Shown piece by piece: positions 13,295-25,408 of a DNA stretch of 64,000 bases. This DNA is from Moniliophthora roreri. Taxonomy: Eukaryota > Basidiomycota > Agaricomycetes > Agaricales > Marasmiaceae. The stretch spans positions 248,001-312,000 of the forward strand of contig LATX02000154.1 of assembly GCA_001466705.2 (NCBI GenBank), read 5' to 3'. The notes beneath the pieces were generated by a model, which was not told the origin of the DNA, ran no database searches, and was given only the letters and a program-made list of their open reading frames with translations. The position numbers and the translations under genes are program-made. Each line of letters opens with the position of its first letter. Within the stretch, counting starts at the first letter, position 1.

Positions 13295-14628
13295 GATGAG
13301 GGGGAGTAAAGGACGAACAAAGGGGGGTCCGGTTGAATTCACTGAAGAGGCAAAGTGAAGCGCTCATTCGCACCGCCCTCGGGAAACTGTCTGAATGTAT
13401 GAATCCCAGTCCACCGTCAACGTGCGGCCATCATCACCCGTCTCCAATCGGCTCCTCCTTTACTCCAGATGATAAACAAACCTGAGAACTCGACGTCAGG
13501 TCACAGATTCATTGCAGCTACTTTGATCATGAAACACTTGGTAGGGCTCCGAGCCCCACATATTCATAAAGATATGGAGACAGGACTTGCTAGCCAATTC
13601 CTAGCTAGAATCTTCTTAGCGCATCAAACCATATGATGTCCCTGAACTAGAGAGAACGATATAGACAAGCGATGAAACCGTGGCGCCCGAGCTAAAATCC
13701 GATTAATACATGTTGCTACCCCTCCCACAACTAGATGTTTCCTGGCTCGCGGCCTATAGGTCATCTGGCGAAGGAATCCGACTTTTTCGGATGAGGGTTG
13801 CCCAGCGTACATCTGTCGTATCCAGGAGTGCGGTTTGTTGAGGTAGTATCAGTCAAAGGAGAAGGAACAAAGAAGGGATGTCGGTCGTTCCTGGAATTAA
13901 TCAATTGTTCCTGCAGTACGACTGCCACAATTCGAATGGCGAGTGCGGACTGTTAGGTAAAGGGATGGTCTTCGTTTATTGAGCCTTGGAGAGTCGATGC
14001 TTTACTTGCCCGACCCTGGCTAAACGATATCATTTACACAGCATTATCGCGATTACTCGGTACTTACCAAGAGTTGAAAGACAGGTTTCAACTCCTGAGA
14101 GCATCGAACTTGCGCAGAAGGTACTTTGTAAGTGAGGTAAACTCCGCGGTCGCTGGTATGTAAAAGAAAGATTCTACATACGTGGCGGCTTTTTCACACG
14201 GATACGCGTGCGATCGATATGGCATACACATTCCCGAGTAATGGGAATCCAAACTTTAGACCAATCATGTACGAGTTGACGTTGCCTTCCATAAATTTGC
14301 AGATGATATGGACTGCTTTCAATCTTGTTAGTTTTAGTATCCCAAGGCTGAGCCAGCTCGGATGATTGCCACTCGAGTCGAGCTTTCCGTAGACGTGCGC
14401 TAGTTGCCGCCCTTCAACTCGTCAGATACGCTCACCCAGGCTTCCAACGCTTCTTTTCTCTCCCATAGGCAATTTCCACTAGGTCCACTAGGGGAACAAT
14501 CGGCCGTGCAGTAACACAATTCCCACTGGGGGAAATACTGTTTCACACTTTAATGCGGTCGTACACCGATATCGTCAATACTACTTTTACAATACCAATA
14601 CAGACAATCTTATCCCAATTTTTCCACA
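13295..14628. other. Intergenic, no supported gene
   Basis: 1.3 kb with only short ORFs on both strands and no domain or plausible splice chain. It contains the promoter of the membrane-protein gene at the left and the 3' UTR of the peroxiredoxin at the right. No repeat or RNA gene recognised. Confidence 0.5.
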
Positions 14629-15442
14629 TCAAGACAGCAGGGCAAGGATTTTGTCCACATCTGTCACAGTTACCTCCGATGGAACTGGTTCAACAGCGAT
14701 CGATTCGACCTTGTCTCCGTCAGTAATCACAACGGAGCGCTAAACACGACTGTTAGTTTCGTGAATCAACGTATCGTGGGAGACTGACATACCTTCGCAC
14801 GAGGGGCACCAAAGAATGCAGTTGCATCAAAGAGTAGGCCCAACGAACTGGTCAACTCGCCCTTATCATCGGCCAAGAATCGAACACCTGACGAAGAAGG
14901 TTTTAATCACAGTTGCGGGGAGAATCATGAGTGACGCACCAGTTCCTTCGGGAGCGAGCTGGGCCTTCCAAGCTCTGTATATGGTCGTCACTTACACAGC
15001 AAAATCAATGAAATGAATCTGAAAACGCACTTCATCACAAAGGCATCGTTGACGGCGACCACGTAGACATTCTTGATGCCTTTGGCGACAAATTCCTGAT
15101 ACTTTGCAATGTATTTGGGGACCTTGAAGGGACTAAGGATATCGATTGGACGCCGATTAGTCGCGCAGACATTACCTGGCCACTACAAGTTCCAGAATAT
15201 GCTCCAGGAACAAAAAGCTAAACAGGATGAGATTACCATCAGATTGAAATCAATCGTCAACATCTCTAAAGACTCACGAAGACGTTCTTGCCCTCAAGGG
15301 TTGGTTGAATAGTCTTGTCTGGCGCTTCCTCCTTGACCGAAACTAGAGAAACAGTAGCACCAGGTTTAACCTGGGCAACGCTGAGTAAATTTGCGACGGC
15401 GGAGTGTGCAGTTTGAGCAGCGGAAGCAATGAGGGAGGTCAT
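14629..15442 (-). CDS. Prx5-type (AhpC/TSA family) peroxiredoxin
   Basis: Thiol peroxidase that reduces H2O2 and alkyl hydroperoxides, usually with thioredoxin or glutathione as electron donor; related to fungal allergen Prx5/Ahp1-type proteins. Six exons (15442-15278, 15217-15176, 15122-15031, 14974-14940, 14887-14793, 14739-14629) make 180 codons with stop, the normal family length. The peroxidatic Cys lies in FVPGAYSGTCSGQVPKYI, equal to the PGAFTPTCS loop. The downstream VYVVAVNDAFVMKAWKAQL block is diagnostic of the Prx5 group. The start is MTSLIASAAQTAHSAVANLL; its weakly amphipathic N-terminus could be a short targeting segment or simply the cytosolic start. Every intron is 40-61 nt. 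The stop is TGA after KILALLS. Confidence 0.9.
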
Positions 15443-16164
15443 GGTTAAAGGGAAGTTTCAAGAACACTGGTCACATCGACGCGTCTTATATACGATGCAG
15501 GTTGTGACGTCATTCCAACAAGTTAGTTCTCGACTCCTGGCGGAGTTGGTTTTTTCGACAGAAAAACAAAACCCACAAAATTTGTCTGAATCTACTCCAA
15601 AGCATGTAAGTTGGTAATAGCAGGTTTTTGAGCGGTAAGCTCATCGATACCTCTGACACCGACGCCGCGAACGTCCTCAGATGGATTCCGCGTCAGTCTC
15701 TTTTGCGACGTCACAACTCCAAACGTGGACTTTTTGACTCTTTTCCACGAGAGTTCCACTGTGGGTATGCTAGCACCAGTACCCACGGTACTCAGTTCAG
15801 ACACTCCGACCCATCGCGTACCCGAACAGTTGGGGTGTCGACCAAATATGACAGCGGGCCTGTCGTCGACTCCTGAGGCCTGAAATCTTGTCAAAAAGAC
15901 GCGTTGCGACAGGCACGGACGTTGTAGACTTCCTCGGTCGAGGTGAGATCAAGTAAAACCCTGTCATTACCGGGGTGAATATATCTCTATCAATTATCAC
16001 AGCGTTCAGTAGCGTATAAGGTAATTTTTTTTTACTGCTGAGCTGAAATAAGAGGGTATCAATGTAAAAAATTCAGCGGGTTATAAATCTTGACCTAGCG
16101 TTCGTAGGAAGAAGCATGACAAAAAATTTGCCAACAATCGCATGAATAAATAAAAAGTGCAATC
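15443..16164. other. Intergenic, no gene seen
   Basis: 722 bp holding the peroxiredoxin promoter and the MAP kinase 3' end. Short ORFs only; a T9 run lies near 16,025. Nothing else recognised. Confidence 0.5.
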
Positions 16165-17753
<1,589 letters not shown>

Positions 17754-17897
17754 GACGACGTAAAGTTGGAGGTTGTGTATGTGGAAATAGGAACAAGATG
17801 TAACAAGGTGCAGGAGATAGCTGAGACAATAAACAATTCCGCCGGTGTTTGCCGCAATCATTGACTATTCGTATTCGACTAGTTATTCTACAAATAT

Positions 17898-19964
17898 CTA
17901 TACTGCTTCACGTTTCCGAGGTGATGCCCGCAGAATATCATCAACACTGTAACTCGTAATCAGTATTCTCATTTCAACCCAAAACCTTTAAATCTCTCTT
18001 ACCGAATAATCATCTCCCCAGCTTCGCTAGCACTGAGAACGACTTGTCGTTTGAGTTTGTAGCTTTCAGTTATGCCAAGCGTTCTCATCGAGGCTATGGT
18101 CCCAAGATCCATATCTGACGATGTTTGGTTGACAAAATGAAGATCACTCAAAGTGGTACACGACTCACCAAGCCCTGCGTCCGACTGGCCCTCGTAATGT
18201 GCTGCCCTCAATCTTGTCACCAAATCAGAAGAGTCGAATCCAGCATTATCCGCCAAAATCGTTGGTATTTGACGAAGTGCGCGGCCGAAAGCTTCCGCGG
18301 CGATGGCTTTCTTGCCCTTGATCCCTCTCGCTTCTTCCTCTACTGCACAGCTCATCAGCATTTCGGAGCATCCGCCACCAAGCACCGTTCGTGTCTCCTT
18401 GACGGTTTGAGACAGTACAGAGAGGGCATCATGCAGTGAACGCTCCGCCTCGTCGACCATTTGAGATGTGGACCCGCGCAAGACAACTGTGCATGCTTCA
18501 CCCGCGGCAACGCCAGAGAACTTGATGAGCTATTGAGAGCATTCTCAATTGTTTGACTGACTTTTACAATACAATGTGAACATACCTTATCCTCACCGAT
18601 GATCACCTCTTCAATGAGATCGCAGTGACCTAGCTTGACTAAATCAGGTCGATCAAAGGTGGATGCAATTTCGCCGCCTGTGACAAGCGAGAGTCGCTCT
18701 ACTCCCTCGAAATCTGCATGCTCGATAACCATGATGCCTTTCTCGGCAAGAAGGGATTCAGGGTAGTTGTATATGAGTTGTCGGTTGACGAAGCACGTAA
18801 TACCGTGAGCGGCAATGGCATCGACCTTGGCTTTCATTTTTTCCTATAAACCGTACAGCTTTAGAAAGAGACATTGGAATATTATGGAGGAACGTCACCT
18901 TCTCTGCTCGCTCGAGTTCAGCGAGTTTTCCTGTCGAATCCACCTTAACGCGGGCACCAAAGATTTTAATTTTGTCAGTGTCCATCGCTGAAGAAAGTTG
19001 AGTGTTTCAGGGTGTTATTATTGACGAATGAACACGAACATGTATTGGCGATCAGTATTCTGGCATTTTCTAGTCGTTTTGGGGAGTTGACGGCTATCGT
19101 CTTGTCAAGGATGAAGCCTAAAACAAAGATCAATGCCATATCTAAAGAGCTGAGCCAATGCTAGGACGCACCTTCATCCAGATACGAATCAGTCAATTTT
19201 CCGCCAACTTTCTTGATGATTTGAATGTGGTCAAGGTCAGTAGAGCCCTGTAAATCTCCTGATATCAGTTTTAATCGATTGATATAGCGAGCGTTTCGGA
19301 CCTTTAGACGCAGGACAGCGTCGACGGCAAGATTGGCAAAATACTCCTTGTCCTGGGACAAGACTTTTGAGGAAAGGGTTGTTCGTGCAATGTTCACAAG
19401 ATCTTTTCTGAATGCTGTTGGATTTGAACTATAGTAGTCGTGGAGAACCAGTGATGAGTTGGATGACGATCGACCAAGGTAAGAGAACTGACTGATTATC
19501 AGTGGCTGCCTTCTCCAATGCCTTCAACGCGGCTGCACTTGCAATCCGATAGCCCTCTACAATTGTTTGTGGGTGAATCTTCTGTGAGATCAACTTTTCC
19601 GCCTCTCTCAAGAGCTCTGCTGCCAACACACAAACACTCGTCGTTCCATCACCAACTTCATCATCCTGGACTTTTGAGATGTTGACAAGGATTTTCGCAG
19701 CGGCATTATCGAGTTGGATAGCTTTGAGAATGGTGGCGCCATCGTTTGTGACATTAATATCGCCGGTGGATGCAGACTGAAGAATCTTGTTCATGCCCTT
19801 GGGTCCGAGGGTCGATTTGACTAGATCTCCGAGAGCAAGGGCGCCAACGAAGGATGCAAGACGTGCATTTTCGGCCTTTTCTTCTGTAGCCTGAACAGAT
19901 ATGAGAGATTGAAGATGAATGTTCTGAGGAAACCAACCTGTTCACCGAAAATTTGCATCGACAT
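17898..19964 (-). CDS. CCT2: T-complex protein 1 beta subunit (CCT2)
   Basis: Subunit of the cytosolic TRiC/CCT chaperonin that folds actin, tubulin and WD40 proteins with ATP. Ten exons (19964-19938, 19890-19493, 19428-19302, 19247-19172, 19117-19040, 18987-18899, 18843-18586, 18529-18169, 18114-18003, 17946-17898) give 525 codons with stop, the expected length. The start MSMQIFGEQ is followed by [20 protein letters not shown] and the beta-specific [20 protein letters not shown]. The ATP-site motif [10 protein letters not shown] lies around residue 95. Later signatures: [65 protein letters not shown], and C-terminal [15 protein letters not shown]. One oddity: intron 2 uses a GTCAGT donor. 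All family blocks are present and in order. Confidence 0.97.
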
Positions 19965-20808
19965 TATGAAGGATCAAAACAGAGTGCAGACGCGGTAGCG
20001 CGTGCTCACTGGATCACGATCCTCGCTATCCTCTGAACAACATAGGAACTGCAGTAATTAGACTATGCAAAAATGACAAATGATAATCCCGAGGATGATA
20101 TATAGGTTGTGTAGTATCATGTTGCTTGGGGCCAATTACAGGTTGAAGGATGGGCAGGTAATCACTATGTACAACCATGTCTTCCGAATCCACCCATTCT
20201 TCTGAATCCGTGAACATGCCTTCATGATCCCACTTTACATGTAACATGTAACGCTTTGGGAGCCCGATTCCCGATTGAAGGTCTTGACCCAGTTTTGACC
20301 GCACACCTATTTTCTGTTGCTGTTAGTCCTGCCCTTGCTCTTGCACTGTTCGGAATGGTCGCCACGGTTTGTATTAAGGATATCTTGCATCTTTGCCATA
20401 AAACGGTCTGGAATACACTTAAGAGCTCCAGTTGCGGCATGAACAATGAGATGAGTCTGTGGACATCCGGTAGGGCGAGATTTTGACTCTGGCATTCGGT
20501 TCAGTATCAGAACCATCGGCTCGATGTTTCTCGAAACATCGAGATAGGGTAAAAATTGTCGTGTCCTATTCCGAATTGATGACAATCGGAAGCCCTTCCG
20601 ACAGAGGGTTTGTACAGATGTCAAGTCTCAGGATGTACACGAGATGGACACGGTCGTTGAGGTCTATAGGATGCCAGAGTCTGGATTCGGAATTCCCCAC
20701 ATCCGTGGCAGTTCATGGCAGAAATTTGTGGATATCGCGTGAAATGCACACCTCGGTTATTGTGATCCTTGGTTCACATTTCGTTGCGATGGACCGAATG
20801 TGAGTGCT

Positions 20809-20839
20809 CAGTGTGGCCACTTCTTAGTCAGCCATCAGC
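20809..20839. repeat. Left terminal inverted repeat arm
   Basis: Starts CAGTGTGGCCACTTC and is the exact reverse complement of 21475-21505. Mismatched similarity continues outward to the 8-bp direct repeat. Confidence 0.85.
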
Positions 20840-20974
20840 GCTTTTCCCGCGCCCTATCAACACCCTAATAAGGCAACACGACCCGCCCTGACACTTTTCT
20901 GAGTGATTCTGAGCTCAACCCTATGTTTTATAGATAAAAAAATGGTTCTATAATTAAATTTGAGTGTATAAAAA

Positions 20975-21255
20975 GCTAAACCTAACCCCAAACCCCAAAC
21001 CCTAAACTGTGGGGCGTTCCCCCCCGCACCCCCCCTTGAAATATCCTCTAATCCCTAACCCTCTTGCGGGGCGTTCCCCCCTGCACCCCCCTCTAACCAC
21101 AAACCCCTAACCTGAACCCCTAATGCCTAACCCTAACTGTCTCAGCCTAGGTTCAAGCCCTAACTGCTCAAGGGTAAGTCCTTCGCAAGCGAAGGAACTT
21201 ACCCTTGAGCGCACTACCTATCTCTAACCCCGAACCCGAACCCCTAAGCGGGGGG
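20975..21255 (+). repeat. Interstitial telomere-like CCCTAA-type repeats with C-rich direct repeats
   Basis: Degenerate blocks such as CCAAACCCTAAAC, AATCCCTAACCC, ACCCCTAATGCC and CGAACCCCTAAG alternate with two copies of a GGGGCGTTCCCCCC / GCACCCCCC unit (about 21,010 and 21,066). CCCTAA is the common fungal telomere unit. The arrays are short and imperfect, so this is not a true telomere. Confidence 0.6.
21166..21210. repeat. 45-bp near-perfect palindrome
   Basis: Arms of 21 and 22 nt (GCTCAAGGGTAAGTCCTTCG and its complement) around an AA loop, with one bulged A. It could extrude a cruciform or form a strong RNA hairpin. Confidence 0.8.
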
Positions 21256-21311
21256 CGCTTCGCGCCGCAGACCGCTACGCGGTCTTCAAAAAAACAAAAA
21301 AAAAAAAAACT

Positions 21312-21395
21312 GGCTCCTAAAAGGATCGAACCGTGGCTATGACAAAGCCTCTCTACGCTTATAAGCATATCCACTATGCCATGCCATGATGCTGT
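21312..21395 (-). other. tRNA-derived (SINE-like) segment with Pol III A and B boxes
   Basis: On the minus strand an A box (TAGTGGATATG) is followed 33 nt later by a B box (GGTTCGATCC). D-arm pairing GCAT/ATGC is intact. The acceptor and T stems do not pair, so this is not a functional tRNA. A T-run follows on the same strand and could terminate Pol III. Confidence 0.5.
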
Positions 21396-21474
21396 CCAAG
21401 ACGCAGAAGGTGTCCAGATCATACTCGCTTCCTGATCGGGCTGGCGGGAAGTGTCACCAAAAAGGGAAAGCGCG

Positions 21475-21505
21475 GCTGATGGCTGACTAAGAAGTGGCCA
21501 CACTG
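21475..21505. repeat. Right terminal inverted repeat arm
   Basis: Exact 31-bp reverse complement of 20809-20839, ending GAAGTGGCCACACTG. The ACCGAATG direct repeat begins 8 bp further out. Confidence 0.85.
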
Positions 21506-21840
21506 ACTACTCACCGAATGTTGACTGGCATGTTGCAAAAGGTTTTCCCCATTATGTGTGTTCGGAAGTAGAGCACAGCATCATATCAAGTTACCATTTT
21601 CTCGAGACTATCGCTCATCGCCAGTCTTTCACAGAGATCGACCATATACCTGGAACATCTGCGTACGGATCCAGACTTCAAATTAGGCTTCAAGTTCGGA
21701 AATACAGAACACCTGAAGCACGAATCAAGCCTCTACAACCAACTACAGGACGTACAAGACATGGATATCCCTGCGTCGTTTAGTCTAGTCTATTGCACTC
21801 GTCCCTCTCACTTGCCAGTGTTTGTCCTGGTACTGAAAAG

Positions 21841-22275
21841 TTATGGTCCTGTACTTGAACGACCGATGTTGAGTTTCAAACGTGCAGACAAGTAAGTAGG
21901 CAACACCCTATCAACCAAATTTGTCTGACTCTTTGCATTAGGATGATTATCCTTCAGAAACTCCAGGAGATCCATGACTGTGGCGTCCTTCAGGTCAAAG
22001 AATGTCCTCCGAACTGCATCGCAGCAGTTTCTTCTCATTGACTTTCGAAATGCTTTGTTGGATCATGATTGTGGCTACGATCCGTATGATTATTCGAAAC
22101 CCACAAAGTATATGCCAAGCGGTGACTCGCATTGTATGTGGGTGATGGAGCGGGGAGTTGGACTAGAATCTTGGACTCCAAGTAAGTCTTGAAGAGCCTC
22201 TACACCTGCTGGCGTTGGCTGGTTATTGTATACCCATTTCACGTACAGTCTCTGTTCGACGTGGTTACGGAACAT
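21841..22275 (-). CDS. Possible exons of an unrecognised gene
   Basis: Two minus-strand open stretches, MFRNHVEQRLYVKWVYNNQP (from 22,275) and FDLKDATVMDLLEFLKDNHP (within 22,038-21,841), may be exons separated by a short intron. No domain recognised and the splice chain is uncertain. They could be 5' exons of the broken gene downstream on the same strand or an independent remnant. Confidence 0.25.
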
Positions 22276-23081
22276 GGGTTGTACCGAGCTTGGTATGCCA
22301 CACCAGTCCGTGATCGACTCCCTTCCTGTTAGCGACGGACTGTCTTCCAGTTATTGAGGAAATGAGCTACAAGCGATCATCACTGAATATTAGGAAATAC
22401 GTCGCTTGATGAAGATTAGCCGTACGTTTGATATAATTCAAGGCCTGCAGAGCAGATTAGAGCAAGATGCAGTGGAAAAGGTGGAAAAGGCAGAAGCTTC
22501 ATGGAGTGCTTTGCTAAACACCTCTCCGTCAGTAGACGTTGGAAGTTGTGGGCAGCATGTTATCTATTCAGGGCCATACTACGTGCGATATGTCCTGCTT
22601 GTCTTCTGGCTCATTCTCTGGTTTGTCGACAGGCTCGTCGTTTGACTCGTCTTCCGGAGCACCACCTGGATCGGACACATCTGGATACTTCAGCGCTTAG
22701 ATAGGCTACGTCTGAACTCTATGAGGAGCGATTGATATGTTAGTCCTATAGTACTTCGAATGTCATGCGTCGTGTCACAGAGGATCTGGTTCGACTCAAA
22801 GTCCCCTGTACATGTGAGAGATGATTAATGTGTGAGTAGAATGCACCATTTGTCATGACTCGGACTGATAGTGGCACTCTAGTCTCCTACGAATTCATAT
22901 GCAATCATGGTACATACATTGCTCGTCGATTCGTAAATAGAAATTTTGAAGGACCCTGAAAGGCAGATCGGGCCGAGTGTTGTATTACGTGCGTTGTTGA
23001 TGTGGAGGAAAGTTATGCTGGGGCTATGACATGGGGTGCATTCGCTAAAGGTTTTCTTTCCTTCTTACCTCCAACTCCTCG
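22276..23081. other. Intergenic, no supported gene
   Basis: Short ORFs only. A minus-strand acidic stretch (GGAPEDESNDEPVDKPENEP, about 22,670-22,610) reads like a degenerate coding tail but has no start or partner exon. Upstream promoter of the next plus-strand gene lies at the right end. Confidence 0.4.
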
Positions 23082-25408
23082 ATGCTTCGTCGCTGTTCCA
23101 CGCTTCATTTGATCCCTATCCGCCGCTGCTATGCATCAACCTTATCGCGGAAGCCTCAGATCAATTCGTCGCGGATTACACGCCAGGAGGAGGTCAAAAT
23201 ACGCAGACGTCGTATAGGCAAGGCAGAAAGAGATGAACGGATGGATATTACGGCGGCATTGACACCTGTACGAACGTATGTTTGAACGACCATATCTATT
23301 TTAGTATCAAATTGTGACATTGACTACTCCACAGGTACATGGGAGGTTTTACTCGACCGACTGCACTCCGTGCCAGCAATTGGTTCACTGGTGGGGCCTA
23401 CCAAACTGGCGGAAAGGTGTATGAACAACCGTCCCCCTTCGCTTATGAGCCTCACACGGTCTTCTTACTCGAATCTCGCTATGACGTTCGCTACGGTATC
23501 GGACGAGCTGATCACGTCGAGCACGTTGTCGGCATTTGCAGGGCAGAGGATTTTGAAGAGGTCGTCAAGTTGTACAACTCGAAATCTGCTCCCGTCTCCT
23601 CTTTCCAGGCTATGGATAATGCTCGATGGCCTTGGCTACCCCAGAAGCAGGTCCGTACGATCAAATGGTGGAATAAGGACGGAGAGCTCCGGGAAGTCAG
23701 CCTCGATACTGCCATCCCCAATTCCTCTCCACAAGTCACTGTATCTCCCAACAGTGCCAATGCAACAGTCCCCAAGGAGCATTGGGTTCGGCCCGGTGAC
23801 AGCATTCCATTCAGCGAGAAAGATGTGGAGCGCAAGGATGTCCAAACTAATGCCGTAAAACATCGAGTCTCAGAGGAGAACCTCGACAATATTCTTGTCG
23901 AGCTCAGGTCGAGGGAAGGCAAGGTTCCTTTCGAGGTCGAATTGAATGATGGTACCGTCGAGCATCCTAGTGGCTTTGTACCGCCCACTGCGGCTGACAA
24001 GTTTGGTGACCGCTCTTCTGTTGGCTCCAACGCTCCTTCTAGCGCTTCCTATCGCTCAAGGCGCTCTTCACTCATCGAAGAAACGCACTCGGAAGCAGTC
24101 CCTGGTATCGAACAGTGGAAAGCTATCAAAGAGCGAGAGATCGAAGAAGGAACGCTTATGCCTCACCTCACGGAAGGCATTCTTCAGGGTGGCGTCTCTG
24201 CTGCTATGAAACAGCGGGATGAAAAGATTCCTACCGAGGTTTATGGCGTAAACGAAGGCGGTGAGATGCAGCCCATGCAACATCCATCTGGTTTCATTCC
24301 TCCTACTCCAAAAATGGCCCGTGGAGAGCACGAAGCTCGTACAGCTACTGTTTCTGCTCCTCACGCCGAACATCTACCTGTTCCCGATGACGTGAAGGAG
24401 CTTCGTCACCGGTACCTTCGTCACATCTCAAAGGAACCTTTCTGGCGTCCTCTCCTCGCCATCACAGTTTCCACTCGACCCCTCGCTAACACCATTGCAC
24501 GTCTCTCTCGTGGACAAAGCAGAGGTGTGCCATTCTACGCGAGCGTACCAGAGGTAGACCGAAAGAGTAAGACTACGTTCGGATCGCGTTTGCGAAACTT
24601 GAGGTTGAACAGGATGCAGAACATTGTTGTTGACCTCTCAAAGGCTTTAGCTGGTGATCGCGGTGGACTCGTTGGTATCCGATTCAACGAAAAACAAAAA
24701 GGCCGTGGGATAGACGGTGAGGGTCTAGCTGAACCTATTCCTTGGGAGAGGCGGGTTATTGGTATTGGTGTGGGCGAATGGTATCCTCGTGCTGATGAGG
24801 TGAAGGAGATCTTGAAGGAGATGGAGAAAGACATACCTCGACCGGCGGGCCAGAAGCAGAGCCCATTTATCGTCTATAGCATGAACGAATGGGGTAAACC
24901 AGCCAGAGGGGAGGACGTTGAATTCCCATGGCCCAAGATGATTAACGTCGATCCTAGGCTGGAAGAGGCCAAAAAGGTCCTCAAGTCGATCAAAGAGCTC
25001 GAGCGCATCCTCGATGTGGACGCTAGGGATTTTTCACCCTCGCAAATCCGGGTGGTTACACCCAAGATGTCTGCTAATGAATCTATAATCGACGTGGTTT
25101 CGAATCCAGATGTGCCTGTCGCCGTTTTGTCACCTAGCGATAGCTTGCCAGTGGGTTTCGATTCACAAAACAGTGGGATATTGGAAGGCGCACAAGCCAG
25201 GGGAGCTTTGAAGGAGAGAGTGGATAGAATATATGGACGCCACGGCGAGGCCATTGCGGAGTTGTTGGCGTCTCGGTCGAACCAGGTCACCTACCCATAC
25301 TCTTGGGCGGAAGAAGCTACTTCTGAAGTTCAGGAGGACGAGGATATTCAAGTTGAGGAGGAGGAGGGTGGTGGCTCAGATGCCAAACACCAAAAGCAAC
25401 AGCAGTAA
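23082..25408 (+). CDS. Probable mitochondrial protein of unknown function, 755 aa
   Basis: Two exons (23082-23275, 23335-25408) joined by a 59-nt GT-AG intron give 756 codons with stop. The N-terminus MLRRCSTLHLIPIRRCYAST is rich in Arg/Ser/Leu without acids, a classic mitochondrial presequence. The body starts with YMGGFTRPTALRASNWFTGG. The motif HPSGF(V/I)PPT occurs twice (near residues 270 and 375). Near residues 405-430 sits LRHRYLRHISKEPFWRPLLA, then a basic helix-rich block (TFGSRLRNLRLNRMQNIVVD). The tail is acidic (VQEDEDIQVEEEEGGGSD). I do not recognise the family; the large single exon and repeated motif suggest a conserved fungal protein. The stop is TAA. Confidence 0.8.

Larger units (their letters stand above)
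20801..21512. mobile_element. Non-autonomous inverted-repeat element (hAT-like 8-bp target duplication) with telomere-like and tRNA-like content
   Basis: 712 bp flanked by perfect 8-bp direct repeats ACCGAATG (20793-20800 and 21513-21520). The ends are inverted repeats: a perfect 31-bp arm (20809-20839 against 21475-21505) beginning CAGTGTGGCC, plus an imperfect 8-bp extension outward. An 8-bp duplication and CAGTG-type ends are what hAT elements make. No transposase ORF is present. The interior is unusual: C-rich direct repeats, CCCTAA-like runs, two GC hairpins, a 45-bp palindrome, a poly-A block and a tRNA-like segment. Superfamily assignment is inference; the boundary structure is directly visible. 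Confidence 0.75.
20026..21552 (-). pseudogene. Decayed or unresolved minus-strand gene interrupted by an inverted-repeat element
   Basis: No family recognised. A coding-like stretch runs on the minus strand from ATG at 21552 (MGKTFCNMPVNIR), is cut by the element at 20801-21512, and continues in the same frame once the element and one target-site copy are removed (SIATKCEPRITITEVCISRD, HPIDLNDRVHLVYILRLD), ending at a TAG near 20,565. Further exon-like pieces follow, including GLPKRYMLHVKWDHEGMFTD and EEWVDSEDMVVHSDYLPILQ (about 20,300-20,110). I could not build a complete splice chain. It might be a recently inactivated gene or two fragments. The 3' part overlaps a short sequence resembling the MAK21 3' end. 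Confidence 0.35.

Noticed and set aside
20975..21255. True chromosome end
   Set aside because: Repeats are short and degenerate, lie inside an inverted-repeat element, and genes continue on both sides.
21312..21395. Functional tRNA gene
   Set aside because: A and B boxes are present, but acceptor and T stems do not pair.
23512..24030. 172-codon antisense ORF inside the mitochondrial-protein gene
   Set aside because: It mirrors codon bias of a well-supported plus-strand exon and shows no domain.
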